Assembly: GCA_910589145.1 (NCBI GenBank)
Contig: CAJUSD010000027.1
Coordinates: 1-44,554 of the forward strand
Length of the DNA: 44,554 bases
DNA from: an uncultured Oscillospiraceae bacterium
Lineage (GTDB): Bacteria > Bacillota > Clostridia > Oscillospirales > Ruminococcaceae
Reading direction: 5' to 3'
A program made the translations under genes and the position numbers. Positions 1-7,707 of the stretch are shown piece after piece (the stretch's first letter is position 1; every line of letters starts with the position of its first letter). The notes under the pieces were generated by a model. The model ran no database searches. It worked only from the letters and a program-made list of their open reading frames with translations, and was not told the DNA's origin.

Positions 1-119
1 ATGGATTAGATGGGTTCCTATAAATCCTGAGCCGCCGAATAGTATATAATTCATTCGTCTTAATATCCTCTCTTATGCGATATCTGTCTGATTTTCAGGG
101 AAACAGTATTTCCTGTTTC

Positions 120-169
120 TTTTTATATTTTTAATTTCGCAATATATTGCGAAATTAAAAATATAAAAA
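120..169. repeat. Perfect 50-bp palindrome
   Basis: The 24 bases at 120-143 are exactly complementary in reverse to 146-169, with AT at the centre, so all 50 bases form a perfect palindrome. The core is TTTCGCAATATATTGCGAAA and the outer arms are A/T only. It could act as a bidirectional terminator, a cruciform or a protein-binding site. No protein family is assigned. Confidence 0.85.
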
Positions 170-404
170 ACCCTATAATTCATTCCGTTTTCTAATTATA
201 ATACATCGTTTTGGATTTTGCAAGCCATAAATTATAGCGAATTTCAAATTAAATTTATTATAAATCATATTTTATATTTAAAACCGCTTTATAAATCTAT
301 AATATATTTGCAAAACAATATAATATATAAAATCTAAAAATAATTGTGTAATTTAATATAATTTCCCAGAAAATTTCGAAAATATTATTTTGCAAAATAA
401 GGAG

Positions 405-446
405 ATAAAAAAATCAGGCCCCGCTTACAGCGGAACCTGATTTTTT
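405..446 (-). terminator. Rho-independent terminator of glgX
   Basis: An inverted repeat (AATCAGG and CCGC pairing with GCGG and CCTGATT) is bounded by A and T runs. It lies just past the glgX stop codon in the reverse direction, so it should end glgX transcription. Its A and T runs on both sides would let it work in either direction. Confidence 0.8.
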
Positions 447-463
447 GCCCTCTAATTTCTTAT

Positions 464-2617
464 CTATGGATTCTGTCTTCCCGTTCTAACTATAGTCAAA
501 ACCTGTACAGAACGTGGTTTCAATGTAATTTTCCTTTCCTCAACCCTGCGGATTGTCCAACCTTCAACAATACATTTATCAGGTTCTTCTCCGGTATCAA
601 CGCAAACCCTCCATTCACTTCTTTCAGGAGCTTTGGGAAGTTCCATCTCCTGTTCCTCCCAAAAAGCGTTCACAGCCAGAAATACAATATCATCCTCTCC
701 GCTTTTTGGAGCTCCTGCAAACATAACCCCAATCACTCTGGAATCCCAATTAAATGTAGTCTCAGTTGGTTTTTTTCCCTGAGGTGAAATTTCCGGGAAT
801 CCACATAATGCCGATCCAATATTCCCCCTCAAAGACGGGTGCCGCTTGCGAAAACGGATCATATACTGGAAAAATTGGAACATATCCTGATTCTTTTGCA
901 GCATATCCCAATTCAGCCAAGAAATTTCATTGTCCTGACAGTATGGGTTATTATTTCCCATCTGTGAATTACAAAACTCATCTCCAGCCAAAAGCATTGG
1001 CACTCCTCTGCTGCACAGAAGTACTACACAGGCATTCCGCATCAGCTTCCTCCGAAGGTTCCGAATTTCCGGCTTGTTGGTTTCTCCTTCTATGCCGCAG
1101 TTCCAACTCCGGTTGTCATCACTGCCGTCTGCATTTGACCATCCGTTCTTTTCATTGTGTTTACAGTTGTACGAATACAAATCATTTAATGTAAATCCAT
1201 CGTGACAGGTAATAAAATTAACAGAAGCATTTGAACCCCTTACATCCGGGGCATATAAATCCGGTGAACCCATAATTCGATTTAATGCGTCTTTTGCTTT
1301 TCCGCCGTCGCCTTTCAGGAAACTGCGCATATCGTCCCGGAACATCCCGTTCCATTCTGCCCATCGGTTCCATGCCGGGAAGCTCCCAACTTGGTAAAGC
1401 CCTCCTGCATCCCATGCTTCAGCAATCAGCTTCACATGGCCCAGAATCGGGTCAAAGGCCAATGACTGCAACAATGGCGGTTTATTCATGGGAGTACCAT
1501 CCTCGTTGCGCCCAAGAATGCTCGCCAAATCAAACCGGAACCCGTCTACACGGTACATTGTCACCCAATACCTCAGACAGTCCAATATCATCTGCTGAAC
1601 CATTGGATGGTTACAGTTCAATGTGTTCCCACATCCGCTGAAATTATAATAGCGGCCTTCAGGCGTCAAAATATAATACACATTGTTGTCAAATCCTTTA
1701 AAGGAGAAAAACGGCCCTTTTTCATCCCCTTCCGCTGTATGGTTAAACACAACGTCCAGAATTACTTCAATGTCATTCTCATGGAGAAGACGAATCAGGC
1801 TTTTCAGCTCGCTCCCTTCATGGTTGTATTCAGTGGTAGCTGTATAACTGGTATTTGGTGAGAAAAAGCAAACCGGATTATACCCCCAGTAATCTATTAG
1901 CCGGTTTCCCCTCCTTTCACGGACGTTCTGCATTTCGTCAAATTCAAAAATAGGCATCAACTCAACTGCATTGACTCCTAATTTTTTTAAATATGGCACC
2001 TTCTCCATTAATCCTAAAAAGGTTCCAGGATGTTCTACCTTGGAACTGTTATGCTTGGTAAAGCCTCTGACATGCAGTTCATAGATAATCAAATCCTGCA
2101 TTGGAAGCAATGGCTGTTGATATTTTCCCCAGTCAAAATCATTCTGTACTACCCTTGCGTGGTAATAGTTCCATCCTGTCCCTACTCCCCATTCACTCTG
2201 GCCTGCAACGGCTTTGGCATATGGATCAAGGAGCAGTTTAGTTTTATCAAAGATAAGTCCCTTTTCCGGCTCATAAGGGCCATCTATGCGATATGCGTAT
2301 TCAAATTCCTCAATATCTAATCCAAACACAATCATTGAATATACATATCCCACTTTATAGGTTTCAGGAAATTTAAGGGTTGCAAAGGGGTCATTGGATT
2401 TTCTTTTAAACAACAGCAATTCTACCGAGGTTGCACCTCTTGACTGAATTGTGAAATTGACTCCGACACCCATGTCTGTTGCACCAAGTATTCCAAATGC
2501 TCCTGGCCTGACATAATATCCATCAATTTTATCCATTGGCTTTAAATTGGTATCCGCCATCAGCGGTCTTCCTGACCCAGAAATAAAATCCGCCTGATTG
2601 CCTGCCTTCTTTGGCAT
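464..2617 (-). CDS. glgX: Glycogen debranching enzyme (isoamylase type, GlgX-like)
   Basis: Predicted to hydrolyse alpha-1,6 branch linkages of glycogen or limit dextrins in the cytoplasm. The 717-residue protein has an N-terminal early-set domain (about 25-150) and then a GH13 barrel. Visible catalytic motifs are DGFRFDLAS (nucleophile Asp), IAEAWDAGG (acid/base Glu) and CHDGFTLND (transition-state His-Asp). An earlier in-frame ATG six codons upstream is possible, but GGAGG sits 7 bases before the start at 2617, which is therefore preferred. No other glycogen gene lies nearby, and the gene ends in its own terminator, so it looks monocistronic. Length and motifs fit GlgX/TreX; exact branch-length specificity cannot be read. 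Confidence 0.9.
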   Translation of the reverse strand: MPKKAGNQADFISGSGRPLMADTNLKPMDKIDGYYVRPGAFGILGATDMGVGVNFTIQSRGATSVELLLFKRKSNDPFATLKFPETYKVGYVYSMIVFGLDIEEFEYAYRIDGPYEPEKGLIFDKTKLLLDPYAKAVAGQSEWGVGTGWNYYHARVVQNDFDWGKYQQPLLPMQDLIIYELHVRGFTKHNSSKVEHPGTFLGLMEKVPYLKKLGVNAVELMPIFEFDEMQNVRERRGNRLIDYWGYNPVCFFSPNTSYTATTEYNHEGSELKSLIRLLHENDIEVILDVVFNHTAEGDEKGPFFSFKGFDNNVYYILTPEGRYYNFSGCGNTLNCNHPMVQQMILDCLRYWVTMYRVDGFRFDLASILGRNEDGTPMNKPPLLQSLAFDPILGHVKLIAEAWDAGGLYQVGSFPAWNRWAEWNGMFRDDMRSFLKGDGGKAKDALNRIMGSPDLYAPDVRGSNASVNFITCHDGFTLNDLYSYNCKHNEKNGWSNADGSDDNRSWNCGIEGETNKPEIRNLRRKLMRNACVVLLCSRGVPMLLAGDEFCNSQMGNNNPYCQDNEISWLNWDMLQKNQDMFQFFQYMIRFRKRHPSLRGNIGSALCGFPEISPQGKKPTETTFNWDSRVIGVMFAGAPKSGEDDIVFLAVNAFWEEQEMELPKAPERSEWRVCVDTGEEPDKCIVEGWTIRRVEERKITLKPRSVQVLTIVRTGRQNP

Positions 2618-2761
2618 ATTTTCGCCTCCAGTCATTTAACATAATTTGTTAATGTAATGTTATCTTTCTTTTACTTTGTGAAAAAATCCCTGACAGAATA
2701 CCTTTTTATTATAATTACCCAAAATGTGCCCATTTTTTATTTTTTCTGTATGTATAAAAGC

Positions 2762-2793
2762 AAAACCGCCTTGAAAAATCAAGGCGGTTTTTT
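2762..2793 (-). terminator. Terminator of the hydrogenase operon
   Basis: AAAACCGCCTTGA and TCAAGGCGGTTTT form a 13-bp perfect stem with a 4-base loop and flanking A/T runs. It begins two bases past the hydrogenase stop codon in the reverse direction. It could also stop transcription from the opposite strand. Confidence 0.9.
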
Positions 2794-2795
2794 GA

Positions 2796-4316
2796 TCACA
2801 CATCTGACAGATGTTCTAACTCATCTACATACTTGCTTTCCGCCGCGTGGTCAACCGATGCAGACTTTGCAAAAGTTTTGACTGCGGCAGAGGCTCTTGT
2901 AATTGGAAGCAGCGTACCTGCACCGGCAACACAGCCTCCGGGACAAGCCATTCCTTCCAACAGATAACCATTCCTCTTACCCGCTTTTGCCAGAGTCATC
3001 ATTTTCCGGCAATCTTTCAATCCTGCCGCAGATTCAACCAATATTTCCTTATCAGGATATTGTTTTTTAATACAATCTACCACAGCATCTGCAACGCCTC
3101 CCGCAACGGCAAAATTCCGTCCTACCGTAGAAGCATCATCTAATGGATCATCCAGCTCAACCTCATCAAATTCCACGCCTTTGGCAACGAACATACCCAT
3201 TAATTCCTCAAAAGTAATGACAAAATCAACATCGCTGCGCACCGTCCGGCGGGACGCCTCCAACTTTTTAGCAGCGCAAGGCCCAATAAAGACAATTTTT
3301 GCATTGGGATGATGCTTTTTAATCCATCTAGCGGTCCAAACCATAGGGGTCATGGTCATGGAAATACAGTGGGCATAATCTGGGAACAATTTTTTGGCCA
3401 TCACTGACCAGGCAGGACAGCAGGAAGTTCCCATAAAGGGCTGTTCCTCTGGAACCTTTTCTAAAAAGTCCTTAGCTTCCTCCACTGTACACAGATCCGC
3501 ACCAATAGCAGTTTCATATACTTCTGCAAAACCCAGCTTTTTCAGAGCTTCCTTCATCTTTTCCGGGGTAGCACTGGGACCAAATTGTCCAACAAAGGCT
3601 GGGGCAATTTCCGCAATAACCTCTCCTTGTTTAATCGCCTGAATCAACTGGAAAATCTGGGATTTGTCCGCAATCGCTCCAAAGGGACAACTAACCAGGC
3701 ATTGACCACAGGAAACACACTTGTCATAGTCAATCTTAGCGCGGCCCAGATTATCCGAACCAATCGCATCCATTCCACAGGCAGAAGCACATGGCCTTTT
3801 CCGCTTAACAATTGCAGAATAAGGGCATGCGTCAGCACATCTGCCGCATTTCAGGCATTTGGTAGAATCAATTACCGAACGTCCGTTGACAATACTGGCA
3901 GCCTTAACCGGACAAACAGCAGTACAAGGATGAGCCAAACATCCTTGACAGTTATTGGTAACAAATACAGAAGTCTCAGGACAAGCATTACAGGCAAAGG
4001 AAATTACATTGACCAAAGGCGGTTCATAATATTTTTCCGCAATAACGGTATCGTCAATTCCCTCTGACAAAGGCGCATGTTCGTCTATCCGGCGAAGGGA
4101 CATTCCCATGGCCAAACGCAAACGTTCCCCTACAATAGCCCTTTCCTTAAAGATACTTTCCCGATAGGTAGGGATTTCACCGGGAATAATCGAATAAGGA
4201 ATTCGTTCAAGCTGGGAGGAATAATCTCCTCCCTCATAGGCAAGACGGGCGACCTCTGTAAACACCTGCCTCCTGAGCTTTGTGACGGGCGTATAAACCC
4301 CTCTCATACTACTCAT
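2796..4316 (-). CDS. [FeFe] hydrogenase, group B-like, with ferredoxin domains
   Basis: Predicted to catalyse reversible proton reduction to H2 with ferredoxin-type electron flow. The 506-residue protein has an N-terminal region with several 4Fe-4S cysteine motifs (CLKCGRCADACP and CVSCGQCLVSCP are clearest, about residues 150-215), preceded by a cysteine cluster around CNACPETSVF. The H-cluster domain follows, with TSCCPAW, GPCAAKK and EGMACPGGC in place of the L1, L2 and L3 motifs. The L2 form GPCAAKK rather than MPCxxK is typical of group B enzymes. A GGGAGGT ribosome site precedes the ATG. It lies 85 bp downstream of a thioredoxin-like ferredoxin gene and probably shares its promoter. Group assignment rests on motif memory, and the physiological direction is not inferable. 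Confidence 0.88.
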   Translation of the reverse strand: MSSMRGVYTPVTKLRRQVFTEVARLAYEGGDYSSQLERIPYSIIPGEIPTYRESIFKERAIVGERLRLAMGMSLRRIDEHAPLSEGIDDTVIAEKYYEPPLVNVISFACNACPETSVFVTNNCQGCLAHPCTAVCPVKAASIVNGRSVIDSTKCLKCGRCADACPYSAIVKRKRPCASACGMDAIGSDNLGRAKIDYDKCVSCGQCLVSCPFGAIADKSQIFQLIQAIKQGEVIAEIAPAFVGQFGPSATPEKMKEALKKLGFAEVYETAIGADLCTVEEAKDFLEKVPEEQPFMGTSCCPAWSVMAKKLFPDYAHCISMTMTPMVWTARWIKKHHPNAKIVFIGPCAAKKLEASRRTVRSDVDFVITFEELMGMFVAKGVEFDEVELDDPLDDASTVGRNFAVAGGVADAVVDCIKKQYPDKEILVESAAGLKDCRKMMTLAKAGKRNGYLLEGMACPGGCVAGAGTLLPITRASAAVKTFAKSASVDHAAESKYVDELEHLSDV

Positions 4317-4401
4317 ATGTAGTACCTCCCAAAAATCGGTATCGCTTTTCCTGTCAAATCATACTTTGAGCTGGAAAAGTTGACGGCGTTACAGTTCCAG
4401 A

Positions 4402-4674
4402 TCATTTGTACGCCAGTTCGGAAATCTTTCCCATAATCATTGCTGAATTAGCCTTTTCAAAACGCTCCCCATTGATCTTTACGACTGGGGATGCATGAAG
4501 CTTTTTAGGTGCGCAGACAGAACTAGCTGTTTTTACCTCAATATCCAGCTCCTTATACATATCCGTCATATCTGTTTCCAGGGATTTGAGGCCCTCAATC
4601 GCATCGATAATCTCCATTGCGCCCATCATTACACATTCAGTACAGACACATACTTCCAGATTTACCTTTTTCAT
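4402..4674 (-). CDS. Small thioredoxin-like ferredoxin-type protein
   Basis: A 90-residue cytoplasmic protein with the cluster CVCTECVMMGA near the N-terminus and a later Cys in SSVCAPKKLHASPVVKING. The pattern resembles the thioredoxin-fold 2Fe-2S subunit of NADH dehydrogenase/hydrogenase (NuoE/HymA C-terminal half), where two cysteine pairs hold the cluster. Here the second pair has only one Cys, so the cluster ligands may differ or the protein may bind something else. The start at 4674 is chosen because AGAAGGGGGA lies just upstream; an open frame continues 24 codons further without a ribosome site. It is co-directional with and upstream of the hydrogenase gene, which suggests electron transfer to or from it (inference). 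Confidence 0.65.
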   Translation of the reverse strand: MKKVNLEVCVCTECVMMGAMEIIDAIEGLKSLETDMTDMYKELDIEVKTASSVCAPKKLHASPVVKINGERFEKANSAMIMGKISELAYK

Positions 4675-4790
4675 TTTAAGAAATTCCCCCTTCTGCCGCC
4701 CCAGTGAAATTGGCTGGGTGATCCGCGGCGATGCTGCATCACGCATGATGACAGCTTGGGGTTTGCCGCCGCGCTGTCATTCTAGCTGGT
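4675..4790 (-). promoter_or_regulatory. Structured 5' leader of the hydrogenase operon
   Basis: Between the promoter and the ferredoxin start lies about 115 nt of GC-rich leader. An 8-bp perfect stem (ATGACAGC at 4773-4780 and 4748-4755 as read on the minus strand) encloses a 17-nt loop containing GCGGCGGC. That loop could pair with CGCCGC at 4725-4730. A second GGCGGC at 4695-4700, next to the ribosome site, could compete for the same partner. I could not match it to a riboswitch class I know. Confidence 0.45.
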
Positions 4791-4794
4791 TTTA

Positions 4795-4823
4795 AGTATA
4801 AACCAATGACAAAAATTCGTCAA
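4795..4823 (-). promoter_or_regulatory. Sigma-A-type promoter of the hydrogenase operon
   Basis: On the minus strand TTGACG (4818-4823) and TATACT (4795-4800) are separated by exactly 17 bp. Transcription would start about 115 nt before the ferredoxin-like gene. Confidence 0.75.
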
Positions 4824-4897
4824 TATATTAAATGTAAATCTTCATAAAAATTGTTTGTTTTTTCACAGTTAATAAGATGAAATAGACAGAAAAACAA

Positions 4898-5590
4898 TTA
4901 TGCAGAACATTCCTCATCCTGATACAGCCTTCCATCTACAATCTTGACCATTCTCTGTGCATTTTTGGCAATTCCCAGGTCATGGGTAATCATAATAATC
5001 GTATTCCCCATAGAGTGGAGTTTTTGAAATAGTTCCATAACCTCTTTTCCGGTATTTTGGTCTAATGCGCCTGTCGGTTCATCTGCCAGCAGGATTGCAG
5101 GTTGTCCAACCAAAGCCCTGGCAATGGAAACCCTCTGCTGCTGTCCTCCTGACAATTCAAATGGTTTATGGTAAATTCTATTTCCCAGCCCTAATAGCTC
5201 AATGGTTTCAATAGCGGCAAGTTCAGCGTCCCTTTGTTTCATTCCTCTCAGCAGCAGAGGCATAATGATATTTTGCAGAACAGAATAGGTTGGAATTAGA
5301 TGGTATTTCTGAAATATAAAACCAATTTCTTGATTTCGTATTGCGGTCAATTCCTTATCTTTGCAGGTATGGACTTCCCTCCCATGAAGCATATACTCTC
5401 CGGTATCGAACCGATCCATACAGCCAATGACGTTCATTAAGGTAGACTTTCCTGAACCAGACGGGCCTAAAATTGCCAGGAATTCCCCTTTCTCCACAGT
5501 CAGGGAAATATTGTGTAAAACCTGCAGCAACTCTGTTCCCATCTGGTAGGATTTACAGATATTCTGCATACTGATAATCATTTCCGCCAT
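4898..5590 (-). CDS. ABC transporter ATP-binding protein, MacB/LolD type
   Basis: The 230-residue cytoplasmic ATPase should power the neighbouring FtsX-type permease. It shows Walker A GPSGSGKST (about residue 42), the signature LSGGQQQR, Walker B AILLADEPTGALD and an H-loop MITHD. The ADEPTGALD wording is typical of the LolD/MacB branch. It is the last gene of the operon adaptor-permease-lipoprotein-ATPase, 24 bp after the lipoprotein gene. No strong terminator is visible before the hydrogenase promoter. Substrate unknown; related systems export peptides or drugs, or act as mechanotransmitters. Confidence 0.9.
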   Translation of the reverse strand: MAEMIISMQNICKSYQMGTELLQVLHNISLTVEKGEFLAILGPSGSGKSTLMNVIGCMDRFDTGEYMLHGREVHTCKDKELTAIRNQEIGFIFQKYHLIPTYSVLQNIIMPLLLRGMKQRDAELAAIETIELLGLGNRIYHKPFELSGGQQQRVSIARALVGQPAILLADEPTGALDQNTGKEVMELFQKLHSMGNTIIMITHDLGIAKNAQRMVKIVDGRLYQDEECSA

Positions 5591-5614
5591 TGAGGAAAGC
5601 CCCCTATCATAATA

Positions 5615-6289
5615 TTATCCCAAAATATGGATTTGAACAATTTTTTCTTCTCCGCTGTCCATCTCTTGTAAAACAACCCTGAGGAGGTTGTCTTTTGCGA
5701 TCCTGGTAAAGGAAAGCGTCAAATTCTGCCCTCCCGCCGCATATTCTACTGGCACAGAGGGAGGCACCAAATAAGAGACTTCCTCGCCCGTCAGCTCCAA
5801 AGATGTCCCCATTCCACCGGAAAAATCCTCTTTTTCTACTCCGCCAGGTTCTTGGGGAAAGTCAGGTTCTCCCTGAGAAAAATCAGGAAGGTTTTGTGTT
5901 CCTTCAAAAGCGCCGTCCATTTCCGGCATACCGCCGCGAGACCGCCCCCTGTTCCCTTTGCTTGTATTTTCCATTTCCTGACGGTTTCTATTGGAACCTT
6001 CCTGCTTTTCCGTATTATCTTTATCCCCGGAAAATGCAAAATCTCCCTGTTTTAAATTGCCCAAGGCTAACGTAATTTCATTTCCTACAGCCGCAGTAAC
6101 CTTTCCATAAATTTCCCGTTGGTTCTCGTTGATTGTCTCTCCTTCCTGCCGGGAACTTTCGTTCCCTCCCAAAAGATCCTTTGCCTTTCCAACTAACCCG
6201 TTGAATGTTTCCCCATACGAACATCCTGGAGACAGTATCAAGAAGGCAGCCAGTACTATCCCGGCCCAAAAATTCGTCTTTTTATACAT
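5615..6289 (-). CDS. Predicted secreted lipoprotein in a MacAB-like operon
   Basis: Unrecognised 224-residue protein. An N-terminal hydrophobic segment ends at SPGC (Cys about residue 23), a plausible but non-canonical lipobox, so it is probably anchored outside the membrane. A segment reading IYGKVTAAVGNEITLAL resembles small beta-barrel domains of the DUF5666 type (weak). The middle is low-complexity and rich in Gly, Glu, Pro, Asn and Arg; the C-terminal 60 residues look folded. AAGGAGG lies 8 bases before the ATG at 6289, preferred over an ATG at 6307 that overlaps the permease stop. It sits between permease and ATPase, so it is likely an accessory part of the exporter (inference). Confidence 0.65.
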   Translation of the reverse strand: MYKKTNFWAGIVLAAFLILSPGCSYGETFNGLVGKAKDLLGGNESSRQEGETINENQREIYGKVTAAVGNEITLALGNLKQGDFAFSGDKDNTEKQEGSNRNRQEMENTSKGNRGRSRGGMPEMDGAFEGTQNLPDFSQGEPDFPQEPGGVEKEDFSGGMGTSLELTGEEVSYLVPPSVPVEYAAGGQNLTLSFTRIAKDNLLRVVLQEMDSGEEKIVQIHILG

Positions 6290-6303
6290 AAAACGCCTCC
6301 TTG

Positions 6304-7632
6304 TCATTCCTTCAGGGCCTCTACCGGCAGCAGGCGCGAAGCCTTAAACGCAGGATAAAAACCAAATATGGTACCAGTCACAATGGCAAAGGAAAGGGCA
6401 AGCACAATGCCTTGGGCAGACGGTTCTACCCGCATCCCCACTTTGGAAGCCAGCGGCATACATGCGCTTGCCAGCATCACTCCAACAACTCCGCCGAAAA
6501 CACTTATCATAGCAGCTTCCATTAAAAATTCAGTAAGGATATCTTTTTGGGAGCTGCCTAGGGCCTTTAAAACCCCAATCTCCTTTGTCCTCTCTTTCAC
6601 AGAAACAAAAAGTACATTCATTATACCGATTCCGCCAATCAAAAATACAATGGCAGCAACTGCATACAACAGGATGGTAAGGGTATCGGAGGACTTGGAA
6701 GCAGCTTCCATTTTGCTTCCTGCATCAGTAATCGTAAAAGATGCGTTAGGATAGGACTGCCCTAGGACAATCTCAATATTATCTATCGCCTCTGCAACTT
6801 CTTTGACATTTTCCGCTACAACCGTAATCTGAGGTGAAATATTGTTTGCTCCAAAGACATATTTCCGCGCTGTCTGATATGGAATGAAAATCGAAGTATC
6901 TGGGCTGATACCAGAAGAAACTGAACCCATTTTTTCCAAAACCCCAATTACAGTATAGGAGCGTTCGTCGATATAAAGAATACTGCCAAAAGCGGAATAG
7001 GCGCTTCCAAAGATTTCCTCGGCTGCATCGCAGCCAAGAACAGCGGTTTTGCTCAATTCCTCATCGTCCTGGTCGCTGATAAATTCCCCGATTGACAGGG
7101 ATAAATTGCTTACATCAGCATAAGAATCCTTAACCCCTGCGATTGTATAGGAAGCCTCCTCCTCCAAATCCCCTCCTGTCACAGTTGAGGAACCGGATGC
7201 AGAAATGGTCACTGCAGTTAAACCAGGGATAAATAATTCCAATTCTTCCACATCGGTTTCAGAAAGCTCTATTCTTTCCGTATTTTCCATGACAAATCCT
7301 CCAAAGAACATACCTCCGCCCCCAAAACCACTGGGCATACTGCCTCCTCCAAAGCCTCCCATGTTCCTGCCGGGCATACCACCCCCGCCGAAACCTCCAA
7401 AGCTGCCATTGCCGGCTCCGCTGTTTCCCGAATATTTGTACGTGATATCAATCGCCCCTGCATTTAAGTTTTTAAACTGGTCTGCTACATCTGCCTGGCC
7501 GCCCCGTCCGATTGCAATTACCAGAACAATCGTCGCTGCCCCTGCAATAATCCCTACAGAAGTAAGAGCCATTTTAAATTTATTCTGTGTAACATTGAGC
7601 CATACCAGCCGAAAAATCTCTGTCAAACGCAT
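6304..7632 (-). CDS. MacB-like ABC transporter permease (FtsX family)
   Basis: The 442-residue integral membrane protein has one N-terminal transmembrane helix (about 20-42), a large extracellular MacB-PCD-type domain, and three C-terminal helices (from about 320) with the FtsX motifs GGIGIMNVLFVSVKERTKEIGVLKALG. It couples to the ATPase and adaptor in the same operon. Unusually, residues about 65-110, just after the first helix, are a Gly/Met/Phe/Pro-rich tract (repeats like GGFGGGGMP), an extracellular insertion not usual in MacB. The gene follows the adaptor by 75 bp, and its stop overlaps an alternative start of the lipoprotein gene. Confidence 0.88.
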   Translation of the reverse strand: MRLTEIFRLVWLNVTQNKFKMALTSVGIIAGAATIVLVIAIGRGGQADVADQFKNLNAGAIDITYKYSGNSGAGNGSFGGFGGGGMPGRNMGGFGGGSMPSGFGGGGMFFGGFVMENTERIELSETDVEELELFIPGLTAVTISASGSSTVTGGDLEEEASYTIAGVKDSYADVSNLSLSIGEFISDQDDEELSKTAVLGCDAAEEIFGSAYSAFGSILYIDERSYTVIGVLEKMGSVSSGISPDTSIFIPYQTARKYVFGANNISPQITVVAENVKEVAEAIDNIEIVLGQSYPNASFTITDAGSKMEAASKSSDTLTILLYAVAAIVFLIGGIGIMNVLFVSVKERTKEIGVLKALGSSQKDILTEFLMEAAMISVFGGVVGVMLASACMPLASKVGMRVEPSAQGIVLALSFAIVTGTIFGFYPAFKASRLLPVEALKE

Positions 7633-7707
7633 AAAATTCAGCTCCTTTGCCTTTTATGAGTGCCTCATCTGAAGTCTTCATCAAATTCAAGTTTTTTATA
7701 AATGCAC

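Larger units (their letters stand above)
1..463. other. AT-rich intergenic region
   Basis: This stretch has no convincing gene. It is strongly AT-rich, especially from about 110 to 410. It contains a perfect 50-bp palindrome and, at its right end, the terminator of the glgX gene that reads toward it. Short A and T runs give no clear promoter. The first 100 bases are less AT-rich and could be the edge of a gene or regulatory region lying outside the window, but nothing recognisable is there. Confidence 0.6.

Noticed and set aside
4675..4790. c-di-GMP or cobalamin riboswitch in the hydrogenase leader
   Set aside because: GCAAACC occurs, but the other conserved blocks of those classes are missing.
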